Positions 7,704 to 16,600 of a DNA stretch of 64,000 nucleotides are shown piece by piece. Source of the DNA: Nocardia higoensis (lineage in GTDB: Bacteria > Actinomycetota > Actinomycetes > Mycobacteriales > Mycobacteriaceae); assembly GCF_015477835.1 (NCBI RefSeq), contig NZ_JADLQN010000001.1, positions 248,001-312,000 of the forward strand, read 5' to 3'. A program made the translations under genes and the position numbers. Positions within the stretch are counted from its first letter, which is position 1; each line of letters opens with the position of its first letter. Under the pieces are notes generated by a model. That model searched no databases. It was not told the DNA's origin and saw nothing but the letters and a program-made list of their open reading frames with translations.

Positions 7704-9101
7704 TCACTCGGTGATACGCGGGAAAGGCGCGACGGCCTCGAGTTCGTAGGCGAGCTGGAGAAGAGTTCGCTCGCCGCCGTGGGGCGCGAAGATCTGGACC
7801 GAGCCGGGCAGGCCGTGGGTGTGGCGGCCGTGCGGCAGGGAGATGGCCGGGCCGCCGCCGACATTGGCCAGCGGGGTGAAACCGACGTAGTCGATGAGCT
7901 TGGCGAACAACTCGTCGGCGGGCTGGCCGGGGTGGTGCTCGCCGATGCGGGGTGCGGGATGGGCCAGCGTCGGGGTGAGCAGGACGTCGACATCGGCGAA
8001 GTGGCGGGCGTAGAGTTCCGGCCCGCCGCGCAGCCTGCGGATCGCGCCGGGAAGCCGGTGCGGATTGCGGGCGACCTTGCGGGCGAGACCCCTGGTGAAC
8101 GGGTCGAGCTTGCGCGGATCGAAACGGCGGCCGTGATTCACCAGGAATCCGGCGGACATCAGGACCGCGAACAGCGACCAGTACAGCGTGAAGTCCTCGA
8201 CGAACTGTACGTCGACCAGCAGGCGCCGCTCGGTGAGTTCGTGTCCCCGATCGGCGAACATCTCGGCCGCCGAGGACAGGATCCGGTCGGTCTCGGGGTG
8301 GACGGGACGACCGAGGACGTCGTAGCGGATCACGCCGATGCGCAGCCTGCGGTCGGCGGGGCCTTCGACGAGACCGACCGGCGCCAGCCCCGGCTCGGGC
8401 CGGTGTCGTTCGGCGGCGGCGAGATAGTGGGCGGTGTCGCGGACCGTCCTGGTGAGCACCCCTTCGCAGACCAGATTGACCGGCAACTGTCTGGCACCGG
8501 GCTGGTCGAGCAGGCGGTTGCGGGTCGGTTTGAGCCCGACGAGCCCGGTCACCGCCGCGGGAATGCGAATGGACCCACCCCCGTCGTTGGCGTGCGCGAT
8601 CGGCACCGCCCCGGAGGCGACCAGCGCGGCGGATCCGCCGGAGGAGGCGCCGACGGAGTAGTCGGTGTTCCAGGGGTTCCTGGTGGGCGGGCGATCGACG
8701 TACTCGGTGCTCGCGGTCAGCCCGAACTCACACAACGTCGACTTGCCCAGCACGGTGAAACCCTGGGCCAGGAACTGATGCGCGGGCGCGCTGTCCGCCG
8801 TGGCGGGATACGGGGTGAACGCCGCCGAGCCGTGGCAGGTGGGCACACCGGCGACATCGGCGTTGTCCTTGACGAACGTCGGCACTCCGGCGAACGGCCC
8901 CGACGTGGGCGGCTGGTTGCGCGCCCGGTCGAAGCACTCGACCTGCACGGCGTTCAGGTGCGGCTGTACCTTGCCGACGCGGGTGATGGCGGCCTCGAGC
9001 ACCTCTTCCCGGCTCACCTCGCCGCCGCGGATCCGGGCGGCGACCCCGAGGGCGTCGAGATCGCCGAGGGCGTCGTCGGTGAAGGCGTGCACTGTGCTCA
9101 T
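7704..9101 (-). CDS. Amidase signature family hydrolase
   Basis: A 465-aa amidase hydrolysing carboxamides through a Ser-cisSer-Lys triad. Visible elements: Lys78 in GVPTFVKDN, the cis-Ser in GASSGGSAALV (about residues 153-154) and nucleophile Ser177 in NDGGGSIRIPA, followed by GLVGLKPTRN. Length matches the family. No signal peptide, so cytoplasmic. It is convergent with the nitronate monooxygenase with only 18 bp between stops. It could turn an amide into the acid activated by the neighbouring ligase, but nothing in the sequence proves this. Confidence 0.92.
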   Translation of the reverse strand: MSTVHAFTDDALGDLDALGVAARIRGGEVSREEVLEAAITRVGKVQPHLNAVQVECFDRARNQPPTSGPFAGVPTFVKDNADVAGVPTCHGSAAFTPYPATADSAPAHQFLAQGFTVLGKSTLCEFGLTASTEYVDRPPTRNPWNTDYSVGASSGGSAALVASGAVPIAHANDGGGSIRIPAAVTGLVGLKPTRNRLLDQPGARQLPVNLVCEGVLTRTVRDTAHYLAAAERHRPEPGLAPVGLVEGPADRRLRIGVIRYDVLGRPVHPETDRILSSAAEMFADRGHELTERRLLVDVQFVEDFTLYWSLFAVLMSAGFLVNHGRRFDPRKLDPFTRGLARKVARNPHRLPGAIRRLRGGPELYARHFADVDVLLTPTLAHPAPRIGEHHPGQPADELFAKLIDYVGFTPLANVGGGPAISLPHGRHTHGLPGSVQIFAPHGGERTLLQLAYELEAVAPFPRITE

Positions 9102-9245
9102 CGGATCCGTTGCTTTCGTCGCTACTCGTCGAGCGCGGGCCGCACCGTTTCCCGGTGCTGTCCCGCCCTGCCGACAGTAATAGCCATCGGGAGCGCATGG
9201 TGTGGCAGCGCCGAGGCGCCGAGCGGACCGGGCATCACTCAGCGG

Positions 9246-10121
9246 CTACCTCCCGCGCGACCCGGTTCGCAGCCAGTCCTCGAAGGTCAGCAGTTCGGGG
9301 AAGCGTGCGCGCAGCGCGGCGATGTCGGCTCGATGGCCGTGCTCGTCGAGCCAGTCGTACATCTTCGCCAGTTCCTGCGCGTGCGTCCGCAGCTGATCGG
9401 CCGGCTGTCGCTCGAAGCGCGTCGGGATGCCGTCGACCCGGGTGAAGGCCTCGGCGATCTGCCGCACGGTCAGCTCGTCGCCGGCGATCTCGATCGTCTC
9501 GCCGATGAACTCGCCGCGGTGTGCGAACGCTTCCGCGGCGATCCTGCCGATGTCGGCCACGGCGATCATCTGTAGCGGGGTGTCGGCATCGAGGGCGATG
9601 GCGCCGATCCGTTCGCTGTTCGCCGGTTCCGGCACGGTGTGCCGCCAGTTCTCCATGAAGTAGACCGGCCGCAGGACCGTCGCGGGCACCCCGATCGACC
9701 TGATGTATGCCTCGATCTCGGCTTTGGTCTCGAAGTGCAGGACCCCCGAGCCGCGCGGGGCCGCGCCTACCGAGCTGTAGACCAGGTGGCCGACGCCTGC
9801 CACCGCCGCCGCGTCCGCGACGTTGCGCCCCTGCCGCACTTCGGTTTCCGGGTCGGGGGCGGTCATGTCGCTGGGCTGCACACTGAACACCGCGTCGGTG
9901 TCGCGGGCGGCGGCGCGCAGGGAATCGGGGTCGTCGAGGTCACCGGCGACCAGTTGCGCGCCGAGCGCTTCCAGTGCCCGGGCGGCGGGCTTGGCGCGGT
10001 CGCGCACGAGCGCCCGCACGGCCCAGCCGCGGTCGAGCAGTGCGCGGACGACGGCTCCGCCTTGGGCTCCGGTCGCGCCGGTGACCAGGGCGATCTCATG
10101 GTGTGCGGCAGAGCGATTCAT
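9246..10121 (-). CDS. NmrA-like NAD(P)-binding protein
   Basis: An atypical short-chain dehydrogenase of the NmrA/HSCARG type, 291 aa. The Rossmann motif is VTGATGAQGGAVVRAL (about residues 14-29), with an Arg-rich NADP site ALVRDRAKPAA. DLDDPDSL and YSSVGAAPRGSGVLHFETKAEIE are typical of this family of redox-sensing or quinone-reductase-like proteins. The start ATG at 10121 overlaps the stop of the upstream EamA exporter gene (ATGA), so the two form a coupled operon divergent from the LysR gene. Confidence 0.87.
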   Translation of the reverse strand: MNRSAAHHEIALVTGATGAQGGAVVRALLDRGWAVRALVRDRAKPAARALEALGAQLVAGDLDDPDSLRAAARDTDAVFSVQPSDMTAPDPETEVRQGRNVADAAAVAGVGHLVYSSVGAAPRGSGVLHFETKAEIEAYIRSIGVPATVLRPVYFMENWRHTVPEPANSERIGAIALDADTPLQMIAVADIGRIAAEAFAHRGEFIGETIEIAGDELTVRQIAEAFTRVDGIPTRFERQPADQLRTHAQELAKMYDWLDEHGHRADIAALRARFPELLTFEDWLRTGSRGR

Positions 10122-11068
10122 CGAGCTGATTCCTTCTGGTCGGGCCTGGTGCGGCGCGGGGACGTGGGTACCGGAAGTTGGCCCGCGACGATCGCGAGCA
10201 GGGACAGACCGAATCCGGCGAGTTGGATCGGGCCGAGGGCGCGGCCGAGCAGCGCAGCGTCGAGGCCCGCCGCGACCAGCGGTGAGAGCAGGACGAGCAC
10301 CGCGACGGAGGTGACCGGCAAGGTGCCGATTCCGCGGAACCACAGCGCGTAGGCGATCAGACCGCCGACCAGTCCCAGCCAGAGGTAGCCGAGAGCGGCG
10401 GTGGCGTCGATCGCCGGTGGCGGTCCTTCGACGACCAGCGTGACCGCCAGGAGAAACAGACCTCCCGCCGCCAGTTGCCAGCCCGCGAAAGCGGTCGGAC
10501 CGGCTCCGGCGGGCCGTCCCCAGCGTTTGGTGAGGGTCAGCCCCAGTGCCATGGACGCGGCGCTGACCAGCCCCGCCACGATCCCGGTCGCGTCGAGCGC
10601 GGCTTCGGGGCCGATCACCACCAGCCCGACACCGGCCACGCCGGTCACCCCCCAGGCGATCCGCCAGGCGGAGGGCTGTTCGCGCAGGATGACCACCGCC
10701 AGCACCGCGACGACCAGCGGCTGCGCCGCCGCCAACGTCGCGGCGACACCGCCGGGCAGGCGTTCGGCAGCGATGAACAGCAGCGCGGTGAACACGCCGA
10801 TATTGAGCACCCCGAGCACCGCGGCCTTCCACCACCAATCGCCGCGCGGCAGCACACGGGTGAGCGCGAGTGCGATCAGTCCCGCGGGCAGCGCCCGCAT
10901 GACCCCTGCGAACAGGGGATGTCCGGGCGGAAGGAGTTCGGTGATGGCGATGTAGGTGGTGCCCCAGGACAGTGGGGCGATGGCCGTCAGGGCGGCGCGC
11001 GGCAGATCTCCGGTGGAGGAGCTGCTGCCGGCTCCGGCGGATACCGGTGGTGCTGGTGGGCTGTTCAC
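10118..11068 (-). CDS. EamA/DMT-family transporter
   Basis: A 316-aa drug/metabolite-type exporter with about ten hydrophobic segments in two EamA repeats. The first repeat begins near LTAIAPLSWGTTYIAITELL; the second begins near GIVAGLVSAASMALGLTLTK and ends LAGFGLSLLAIVAGQL. It would export a small metabolite or amino acid derivative across the cytoplasmic membrane. The N-terminal 25 residues are Ser/Pro-rich and precede the first helix. First gene of an operon with the NmrA-like reductase, divergent from a LysR gene 79 bp away, the usual arrangement for LysR control. Confidence 0.9.
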   Translation of the reverse strand: MNSPPAPPVSAGAGSSSSTGDLPRAALTAIAPLSWGTTYIAITELLPPGHPLFAGVMRALPAGLIALALTRVLPRGDWWWKAAVLGVLNIGVFTALLFIAAERLPGGVAATLAAAQPLVVAVLAVVILREQPSAWRIAWGVTGVAGVGLVVIGPEAALDATGIVAGLVSAASMALGLTLTKRWGRPAGAGPTAFAGWQLAAGGLFLLAVTLVVEGPPPAIDATAALGYLWLGLVGGLIAYALWFRGIGTLPVTSVAVLVLLSPLVAAGLDAALLGRALGPIQLAGFGLSLLAIVAGQLPVPTSPRRTRPDQKESAR

Positions 11069-11122
11069 CCTTCCGATTCCAGCGGCCGAGGATCAATGAG
11101 TCCAACACATGTTTGTCACAGG

Positions 11123-11145
11123 ATCGATCGTGATTCACGATTGAT
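11123..11145. promoter_or_regulatory. LysR-type operator palindrome
   Basis: A 23-bp near-perfect dyad with inner core ATCGTGA-T-TCACGAT and outer ATCG/TGAT arms. It holds the T-N11-A pattern expected of LysR boxes. It lies between the EamA operon and the LysR gene and ends two bases before the LysR ATG, leaving no room for a normal RBS. It could serve both autorepression and divergent activation. Confidence 0.65.
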
Positions 11146-11147
11146 CC

Positions 11148-12032
11148 ATGGAACTTCAGCAGATGCGCTACGTTCTCGCGGTCGCCGAGACGAACAGTTT
11201 CACCAGGGCGGCCGAACGCTGTCTTGTCGTCCAGTCGGCGCTCAGTCACCAGATAGCGCGACTGGAGAAGGAACTCGGCGCGCGATTGTTCGAGCGCACC
11301 AGCAGACGGGTGTGGCTGACCCCGGCAGGTGCGGCGTTCCTGCCCGCGGCCCGGGAGTGCCTCGATGCCGCGGAGCGGGCGGCGGCCGAGGTGGCCGCCG
11401 CGATCGGGGAGGTCAGGGGGCGGCTCGCGGTCGGCCTCATCCCCACGGTGGCCGCGGCCGACATCCCCGGCGCGCTGCGCGCCTTTCGCCGGCGATATCC
11501 GACAGTGCGGGTGAGCCTGCGCGTCGGCGCCAGTGAGGAGCTCGTCGAGCAGGTCGAGCGGGGCGCGATCGACGTGGCCTTTCTCGGCCTGCCGCCGACG
11601 ATGCGACCACGCAACGTCGCCGGTCGCGAGCTCGCTCGCGACCGGCTGGTCGCTGTCGTCGCGCCTGACCACCCGTTCGCGGTCGAATCGGTGGTCGACC
11701 TCCGCAGGCTGTCCGAAGAGGTCTTCGTCGACCTACCGGCGGGGACCGCCGGGCGTATTCAATCCGATCTGGCCTTCGAGGCGGCGGGCCTCGATCGTGA
11801 CGTCGCCTACGAGGTGTCCAGCGCCGACTACATGGTCCGGCTCGTCGCGGAGAATCTCTGCGTGGCGATGATGGCCGCCGCCTATGTCCCTCAGCTCACC
11901 GACGTCGTGACCGTGGAGGTGGCCGACGCGCCCACTCGCGTGGAGTACGTGGTCTGGAGCCGTTACCGGCGCACGCCCGCGGCGACCGCCTTCCTCGCCG
12001 AAATGGGGATCACGGCCGACGACGGGCCGTGA
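11148..12032 (+). CDS. LysR-family transcriptional regulator
   Basis: A 294-aa LysR regulator. The N-terminal helix-turn-helix is FTRAAERCLVVQSALSHQI followed by LEKELGARLFERTSRRV and LTPAGAAFL (residues 1-65). The effector-binding domain runs from about residue 90 (RLAVGLIPTVAAADIPGAL). It is divergent from the EamA/NmrA operon, which is its likely target, with a dyad operator abutting its start codon. No Shine-Dalgarno is visible at the ATG. The 3' end overlaps the convergent STAS gene by 70 bp. Confidence 0.92.
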   Translation: MELQQMRYVLAVAETNSFTRAAERCLVVQSALSHQIARLEKELGARLFERTSRRVWLTPAGAAFLPAARECLDAAERAAAEVAAAIGEVRGRLAVGLIPTVAAADIPGALRAFRRRYPTVRVSLRVGASEELVEQVERGAIDVAFLGLPPTMRPRNVAGRELARDRLVAVVAPDHPFAVESVVDLRRLSEEVFVDLPAGTAGRIQSDLAFEAAGLDRDVAYEVSSADYMVRLVAENLCVAMMAAAYVPQLTDVVTVEVADAPTRVEYVVWSRYRRTPAATAFLAEMGITADDGP

Positions 12033-12538
12033 CGCCGCCGTCTCGTGGACAGCGCGCCGCCACTCGCCTCGGCGGTGTCGTCCGGTGCGACCGTGGGCGG
12101 GGCGGAGCGCATCGGCGCTTCGAGAGCCGTGTGGGCGCTGACCACCGTCGAGCGGACCGTCAGCAGCGCGGTGCGCGGGTCTTCGGCGAGCAGGCGGGCG
12201 ATGCGCAGATCGGTGGTGACCAGGCAAGTCCGGACGCCGTCGCGGAGGAATCGGGCCGCGTCCTCGACGAGGGCGCCGAGGGTGCGCAGCGAGAGGAAGT
12301 CGAGCCTTCCCGCATCGACGATGAGCGCGCCGCCCGACTTCGCCGCCGTATCCGCGGCCTCGCGCACCGTCTGCCGCCACAGCGACAAGGTGAACGCATC
12401 GGCTTGACCATGGACCGACAGGATGACGACGCCGTCCCGGTGGCGGGTACGGAATGTCAGTCGGTGATCCGGCAACGTGGCAGACGCGGCGGCGGAGTCG
12501 ACCGACAGCAAGGAAGAGGAGCTGGATTTCGAGTTCAT
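11963..12538 (-). CDS. STAS-domain protein (anti-sigma factor antagonist-like)
   Basis: A 191-aa protein with a STAS domain at about residues 28-130: GVVILSVHGQADAFT, then VDAGRLDFLSLRTLGALVEDA, where the Ser of FLSLR aligns with the phosphorylated Ser of SpoIIAA/RsbV-type antagonists. It is likely a partner-switching component of general stress or envelope regulation. The N-terminus is Ser-rich (MNSKSSSSSLLS); the C-terminal 50 residues are basic and without recognised fold. The stop lies inside the convergent LysR gene, so the tail is encoded antisense to it. No anti-sigma kinase or sigma factor gene is adjacent. Confidence 0.75.
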   Translation of the reverse strand: MNSKSSSSSLLSVDSAAASATLPDHRLTFRTRHRDGVVILSVHGQADAFTLSLWRQTVREAADTAAKSGGALIVDAGRLDFLSLRTLGALVEDAARFLRDGVRTCLVTTDLRIARLLAEDPRTALLTVRSTVVSAHTALEAPMRSAPPTVAPDDTAEASGGALSTRRRRHGPSSAVIPISARKAVAAGVRR

Positions 12539-12777
12539 GACACTACCCAAATCGGCTCGAGATGCACGAGGCATCGCGGCTCCGCCTGACCCCGGTGGTT
12601 TCGAGGTGGACACGTGAGCCGAACACAGATTAGCCCACGCGACGCCCAGACGGAAGTTACCTCCGAATGGAAGTGATTTTTTCCTGTTTGCTCGGGAACC
12701 CGCAGGGTAGATCGACCGCGGTTGGCGGCGCGTGCCGCCGACTCGCACCCGACAACAGTCTGGAGGGTTGAACCGCC

Positions 12778-13011
12778 ATGGCAACCTGCGATACCTGCGG
12801 CAACGACTACGACAAAGCGTTCACCGTCAACCGCGACGGTCAGAGCTGGACGTTCGACAGTCTCGAGTGCGCCGCGAACGAGCTCGCCCCCGTCTGCGCG
12901 CACTGCCGCTGCCGCGTACTGGGTCACGGCGTGGAGGCCGCCGACCAGATCTTCTGCTGCGCGCACTGCGCGAGCCAGTCCGGCTTCGCGGCACTGGTCG
13001 ACCGGGCCTGA
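12778..13011 (+). CDS. Cys-rich metallothionein-like small protein
   Basis: A 77-aa protein with nine Cys (4, 7, 31, 40, 43, 45, 60, 61, 64). The N-terminal half, with ATCDTCGNDYDKAF and SWTFDSLECA, resembles a treble-clef or TRASH-like zinc knuckle. The C-terminal half, with CAHCRCRV and IFCCAHCASQSG, resembles bacterial SmtA-type metallothionein. Known family role: binding Zn, Cd or Cu in the cytosol. A good RBS (GGAGGG) lies about 9 bases before the ATG. The gene is single and ends at a strong hairpin shared with the convergent synthetase gene. Assignment is by motif only; a pure zinc-ribbon protein is the alternative. Confidence 0.75.
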   Translation: MATCDTCGNDYDKAFTVNRDGQSWTFDSLECAANELAPVCAHCRCRVLGHGVEAADQIFCCAHCASQSGFAALVDRA

Positions 13012-13050
13012 CGCGGCGGTCGCGTACCCCGCGAGAAAGGTGGGACCCAT

Positions 13051-13076
13051 GGCCGCTCGCCGAGAGGCGAGCGGCC
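13051..13076. terminator. Bidirectional hairpin terminator with GNRA-type loop
   Basis: A perfect 11-bp stem (13051-13061 with 13066-13076) closed by a GAGA tetraloop, between the converging metallothionein-like and acyl-CoA synthetase genes. A second dyad (13079-13095, 8-bp arms, 1-nt centre) runs over the synthetase stop codon. No U-tract, as is common in actinobacterial terminators. Confidence 0.7.
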
Positions 13077-13086
13077 CGGTCGGCTG

Positions 13087-14676
13087 TCAGCCGACGGAAT
13101 CCGAGAAACGCTGCCGCAGTTCGCGTTTGAGAATCTTTCCGCTGGGGTTCTTCGGCAGCTCCTCGACGAAGACGATCCGCTTGGGCAGTTTGAAACCGGC
13201 CAGCCGGGGCCGCAGCCCGTCGATGATGTGCTGCTCGGTGAGATCGTGGCCGTCCTGTGCGACGACCACCGCCGTGACCGCCTCGATCCAGGTCGGATGG
13301 GGCGTGCCGAACACGGCCGCCTCCGCGACGCCCGCGACGGTGTAGAGCGCCTCCTCGACCTCACGGCTGGCGACGTTCTCGCCGCCGGTCTTGATCATGT
13401 CCTTCTTGCGGTCGACGACGCTGAGATAGCCGTCCTCGGACATGATGCCCAGGTCGCCGGAATGGAACCAGCCGTTGCGGAAGGCTTCTGCGGTCTTGGC
13501 CTCGTCGTCGAGGTAGCCGAGGGTGGCGTGCGGGCTGCGGTGCACGATCTCGCCGAGTTCACCGGGCGGCAGCGGATTGTCGTCGTCGTCGACGATGAGC
13601 GTCTCCACGTGCAGGGCCGCCCGGCCCGCCGAACCGGCGCGGTCGAACTGCTCGTGCGGTCGCAGGATCGTGGCGACCGGCGACATCTCGGTCTGGCCGT
13701 AGAAGTTCCACAGCGAGAGCGCGGGCAGCGCCGTGCGGATCTGCTCCAGCACGGCCACCGGCATGGGGGAGGCGCCGTAGTAGCCCTTGGTCAGCGAGGA
13801 CAGATCGGTGGAGGCGAACCGCGGCGACTGCAGCAGGGCGATCCACACCGTGGGCGGGGCGAAGAACTTCGTCGCACGTTCGCGTTCGATGGTGGCGAGC
13901 ACGGTCGCCGGGTCGGGGCCGGGCAGGATGATGCTGGACGCGCCGAGATAGATGTCGGGCAGCAGGAAGCAGTCCATCTGCGCGCAGTGGTAGAGCGGCA
14001 GGGCGTGCACCTCGATGTCGTCGCCGGACATGCCGCCGTCGACCACCGCGCTCACGTACTGGCTGATCAGCGATTTGCTGGACAGCAGAACGCCTTTGGG
14101 TCTCGACTCGGTGCCGCTGGTGTACATCAGGCGGATCGGGTCGTCGTCGCCGACGAGGACCTCCGGTTCGGAGTCGTCGGCGTGGGCCTCCCACGTCTCG
14201 TAGGCGGTCCAGCGATCATCGGCGCCGTCCCCGCCGCCGATGCGGACCAGCAGTTCGGGCCGGTGCTCGCCGTTGTCGACGGCGGCGGTCGCGACCTCGA
14301 GCAGACCGTGTTCGACCACGAAGGCCCTGGCGCCGCAGTGGCGCAGGATGTAGGCGATCTCCTCGGCGCCGAGCATGAAATTGACCGGTACGAGCATCGC
14401 GCCGACCTTGGCCAGCGCCAGTGTGAGCACGGCGTACTGGCTGGAATTGCGCGAGAGCAGCGCGACCGCGGTGCCCTTGCCGATGCCCTGCTCGAGCAGG
14501 GCGTGACTCACCCGATTGACCACGGCGTCGAATTCGCGGTAGGTCAGCCGTCGTCCGCTGTCGGCGATCGCCGTCCGATCGGGATAACGCTGGGCGCTGC
14601 GACGCAGCAGGTCGCCCACGGTCTGGGAGCGCGCGGTCGCGATCGTGCGGGCGAGAGTGGGCTCGTGATCGGGCAT
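13087..14676 (-). CDS. Acyl-CoA synthetase (FadD-like)
   Basis: A 529-aa ANL-family fatty-acyl-CoA synthetase. The phosphate loop is YTSGTESRPKGVLL, the adenine motif NFYGQTEMSPVA, then WFHSGDLGIM, the hinge VVDRKKDMIKTGGENVASREVE and C-terminal NPSGKILKRELR with the catalytic Lys. All core residues are intact. The start ATG at 14676 gives MPDHEPTLAR; longer in-frame extensions lack an RBS. It lies 177 bp downstream of an SDR gene on the same strand and converges on the metallothionein-like gene. The chain-length or ring substrate cannot be told from sequence. Confidence 0.9.
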   Translation of the reverse strand: MPDHEPTLARTIATARSQTVGDLLRRSAQRYPDRTAIADSGRRLTYREFDAVVNRVSHALLEQGIGKGTAVALLSRNSSQYAVLTLALAKVGAMLVPVNFMLGAEEIAYILRHCGARAFVVEHGLLEVATAAVDNGEHRPELLVRIGGGDGADDRWTAYETWEAHADDSEPEVLVGDDDPIRLMYTSGTESRPKGVLLSSKSLISQYVSAVVDGGMSGDDIEVHALPLYHCAQMDCFLLPDIYLGASSIILPGPDPATVLATIERERATKFFAPPTVWIALLQSPRFASTDLSSLTKGYYGASPMPVAVLEQIRTALPALSLWNFYGQTEMSPVATILRPHEQFDRAGSAGRAALHVETLIVDDDDNPLPPGELGEIVHRSPHATLGYLDDEAKTAEAFRNGWFHSGDLGIMSEDGYLSVVDRKKDMIKTGGENVASREVEEALYTVAGVAEAAVFGTPHPTWIEAVTAVVVAQDGHDLTEQHIIDGLRPRLAGFKLPKRIVFVEELPKNPSGKILKRELRQRFSDSVG

Positions 14677-14853
14677 TCGTGTTCCTTTCGGCCGAACTCG
14701 CCGACAGCGGGGGCATCGAGTTGCCGTGTCGGCCACTGGACAGTAGCCCGAGGTTTGCGAGGGGTGTCGACCCGGCCGTCCGATTCGCCGCGGGCGGCGG
14801 AGGGGGAGCGATCCTCCTCCGCCGGGCCCGGTGTCAGGACGACACCGTGTCGG

Positions 14854-15696
14854 TCAGAACGACATGGGCGGGGCCGGAGCGCGCCGCTCGCTCAGCGTCT
14901 CGGCACGGTGTCCCAGGGCGCCGAGACCGAAGGCCTTGTCGGTGAATCCCCAGAATTCGCCCGCGGCGATGTCGGCGAACATGTTCTCCGCCGCGTCGAT
15001 CGGATCCATACCCGCCGTCTCGCCGAGAGTGTGCAGCACCTCGAACATCTGGTCGGCCGCGGCATTGCCGCTGGGTGCGGCGGCCTGGGCGTCGACGAAG
15101 ATGCGGCTGCGCACCGAGTACGGCAGCAGCACCGTGACCTGGATGGGCGCGCCGGTCAGCGCGACCTCCTGGTGCAGACTCTCGGTCAGCGCGACCACCG
15201 CGTGCTTGCTGACGATGTAGGGCGTCTGCAGCGCCTGGGTGAGAACGCCGCCGACCGAGGACATATTCGCGACCGTCGCCGGAGTGCCCGCCGCGATCAT
15301 CCTGGGCAGGAATGCCCGGATGCCGTGGAACACGCCGTCCACGTTCACGTTCATCACCTGACGCCACCGCTGCACCGGGATCTCCCAGAGCACGCCCGCG
15401 GTCTCGAGCCCCGCGTTGTTGATCAGCAACTCCACGCTGCCGTAGCGCTCGTAGACGTCGGTGGCGAGCTCGTCGAAGGCATCGGCGTCGGTGACATCCA
15501 ATACCTGAGCCTCCGCCTGGAGGCCCTGCGCGAGGATGTCACCGGCGACGGTACGGGCACGATCGGCGTCGATGTCGGTGACCACGACCCGCATGCCGAT
15601 GGAGGCCGCGTAACGCGCGAGCCCCTCCCCGATACCCGAACCCGCGCCGGTGACGACGGCTGTCCCGCCGGCGAGGCGTTCCCGCGCCGCGCTCAT
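14854..15696 (-). CDS. Short-chain dehydrogenase/reductase
   Basis: A classical SDR, 280 aa: cofactor motif TGAGSGIGEGLA (residues 16-27), Asp41-containing VVVTDIDADR favouring NAD(H), NNAG, catalytic Ser in MSSVGG and YIVSK. The C-terminal 50 residues extend beyond the usual fold end. It probably oxidises or reduces a hydroxyl/keto substrate related to the downstream acyl-CoA synthetase. The ATG overlaps the stop of a 16-codon upstream ORF (15693-15743) that has its own RBS, so translation is likely coupled to that leader. Confidence 0.9.
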   Translation of the reverse strand: MSAARERLAGGTAVVTGAGSGIGEGLARYAASIGMRVVVTDIDADRARTVAGDILAQGLQAEAQVLDVTDADAFDELATDVYERYGSVELLINNAGLETAGVLWEIPVQRWRQVMNVNVDGVFHGIRAFLPRMIAAGTPATVANMSSVGGVLTQALQTPYIVSKHAVVALTESLHQEVALTGAPIQVTVLLPYSVRSRIFVDAQAAAPSGNAAADQMFEVLHTLGETAGMDPIDAAENMFADIAAGEFWGFTDKAFGLGALGHRAETLSERRAPAPPMSF

Positions 15697-15743
15697 GCGA
15701 TGCCCGCGCTGCGGCTGATCCCGACGATGGCCTGCGACAACAT
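15693..15743 (-). CDS. 16-codon upstream ORF coupled to SDR
   Basis: A short reading frame, MLSQAIVGISRSAGIA, preceded by GAGAGGA about 7 bases before its ATG. Its stop overlaps the SDR start codon in ATGA. The SDR start has no good RBS of its own, so ribosomes finishing this leader probably re-initiate there. Function as a peptide is unknown. Confidence 0.45.
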   Translation of the reverse strand: MLSQAIVGISRSAGIA

Positions 15744-15876
15744 GATTCGTTCCTCTCGAACTGACGATCCGGTGTAGCGGTACGACTACCGGAAGATCAT
15801 CTCGCCCCGCCCGCGTTCACGCAGCCCGGGCCGCCGGGAGCAGTGCGGTTGCGCGCCAACGGCTCTCAGCGCCCCG

Positions 15877-16398
15877 TCACAGGCCCGCCCCGGTCGTCGA
15901 GCCGGGGCGGTAGATCATGAGCACGACCACGATCACCCAGAGCAGGTTGAACATTCCGGTCGCCATTCCCAGCCGCGCGGTGAGCCGTTCCAGCGGCGAC
16001 GAAGCCACACCGGCTGCTTCCGGTGCCCCCGCGGCGGGCACGCTCACCGGACGTGATGCGCCGATCGTGGCGAGCGCTGCCTCCTGGGCGGGCAGTATCA
16101 CACCCATGAGCAGCACCGCGGCGACCGCCGTGAGGATCATGGACACCACGAGCCAGGCGTCGCCGAGCACCCCGAGACTCGCGCCGGTGGCGAAGCCGAA
16201 CACCGGGACGAAGACGCCGACGACCGCGTAGACCCGGCTGATGCGATGCAGCACACCGACGATGGCGACCTTCCGCGCATCGTCCGGGTCGCGGTGCGCG
16301 GCCCGGACAGCGGGCGGGTACATGCTGGCCACGACGGCGACCGGGCCGATGCTCAGGATCGCGGCGAGGACGTGGACGGACAGCAGGAATCCGGTCAT
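15877..16398 (-). CDS. Small integral membrane protein (DUF2269-like)
   Basis: A 173-aa membrane protein with four predicted helices: LLSVHVLAAILSIGPVAVVA; ISRVYAVVGVFVPVFGFATG; WLVVSMILTAVAAVLLMGVI; and the C-terminal MFNLLWVIVVVLMIYRPG. The His in helix 1 and the overall pattern resemble DUF2269/CopD-like small membrane proteins. The segment between helices 3 and 4 is Ala/Pro-rich and probably exposed. It is divergent from the GlxA-type regulator gene, a possible regulatory pair. Function unknown. Confidence 0.75.
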   Translation of the reverse strand: MTGFLLSVHVLAAILSIGPVAVVASMYPPAVRAAHRDPDDARKVAIVGVLHRISRVYAVVGVFVPVFGFATGASLGVLGDAWLVVSMILTAVAAVLLMGVILPAQEAALATIGASRPVSVPAAGAPEAAGVASSPLERLTARLGMATGMFNLLWVIVVVLMIYRPGSTTGAGL

Positions 16399-16600
16399 GC
16401 GCCGATCCGTTCGCCGGCGACCGTGAATCGTGCGGACTGCGCACGCTGTTGTGGCATGGAGATCCTTCCCGAGTGATGTGCTGCCATGTTCACCCGCGAC
16501 CACTCGGTGACATCAGTGGCGATCAGGCCATAAAACACCTGAATCCGGCCACCGCCGTCGGGCGCTTCCCGCTCGCGCGTTCCGCCGCTACGGTCGGGGT

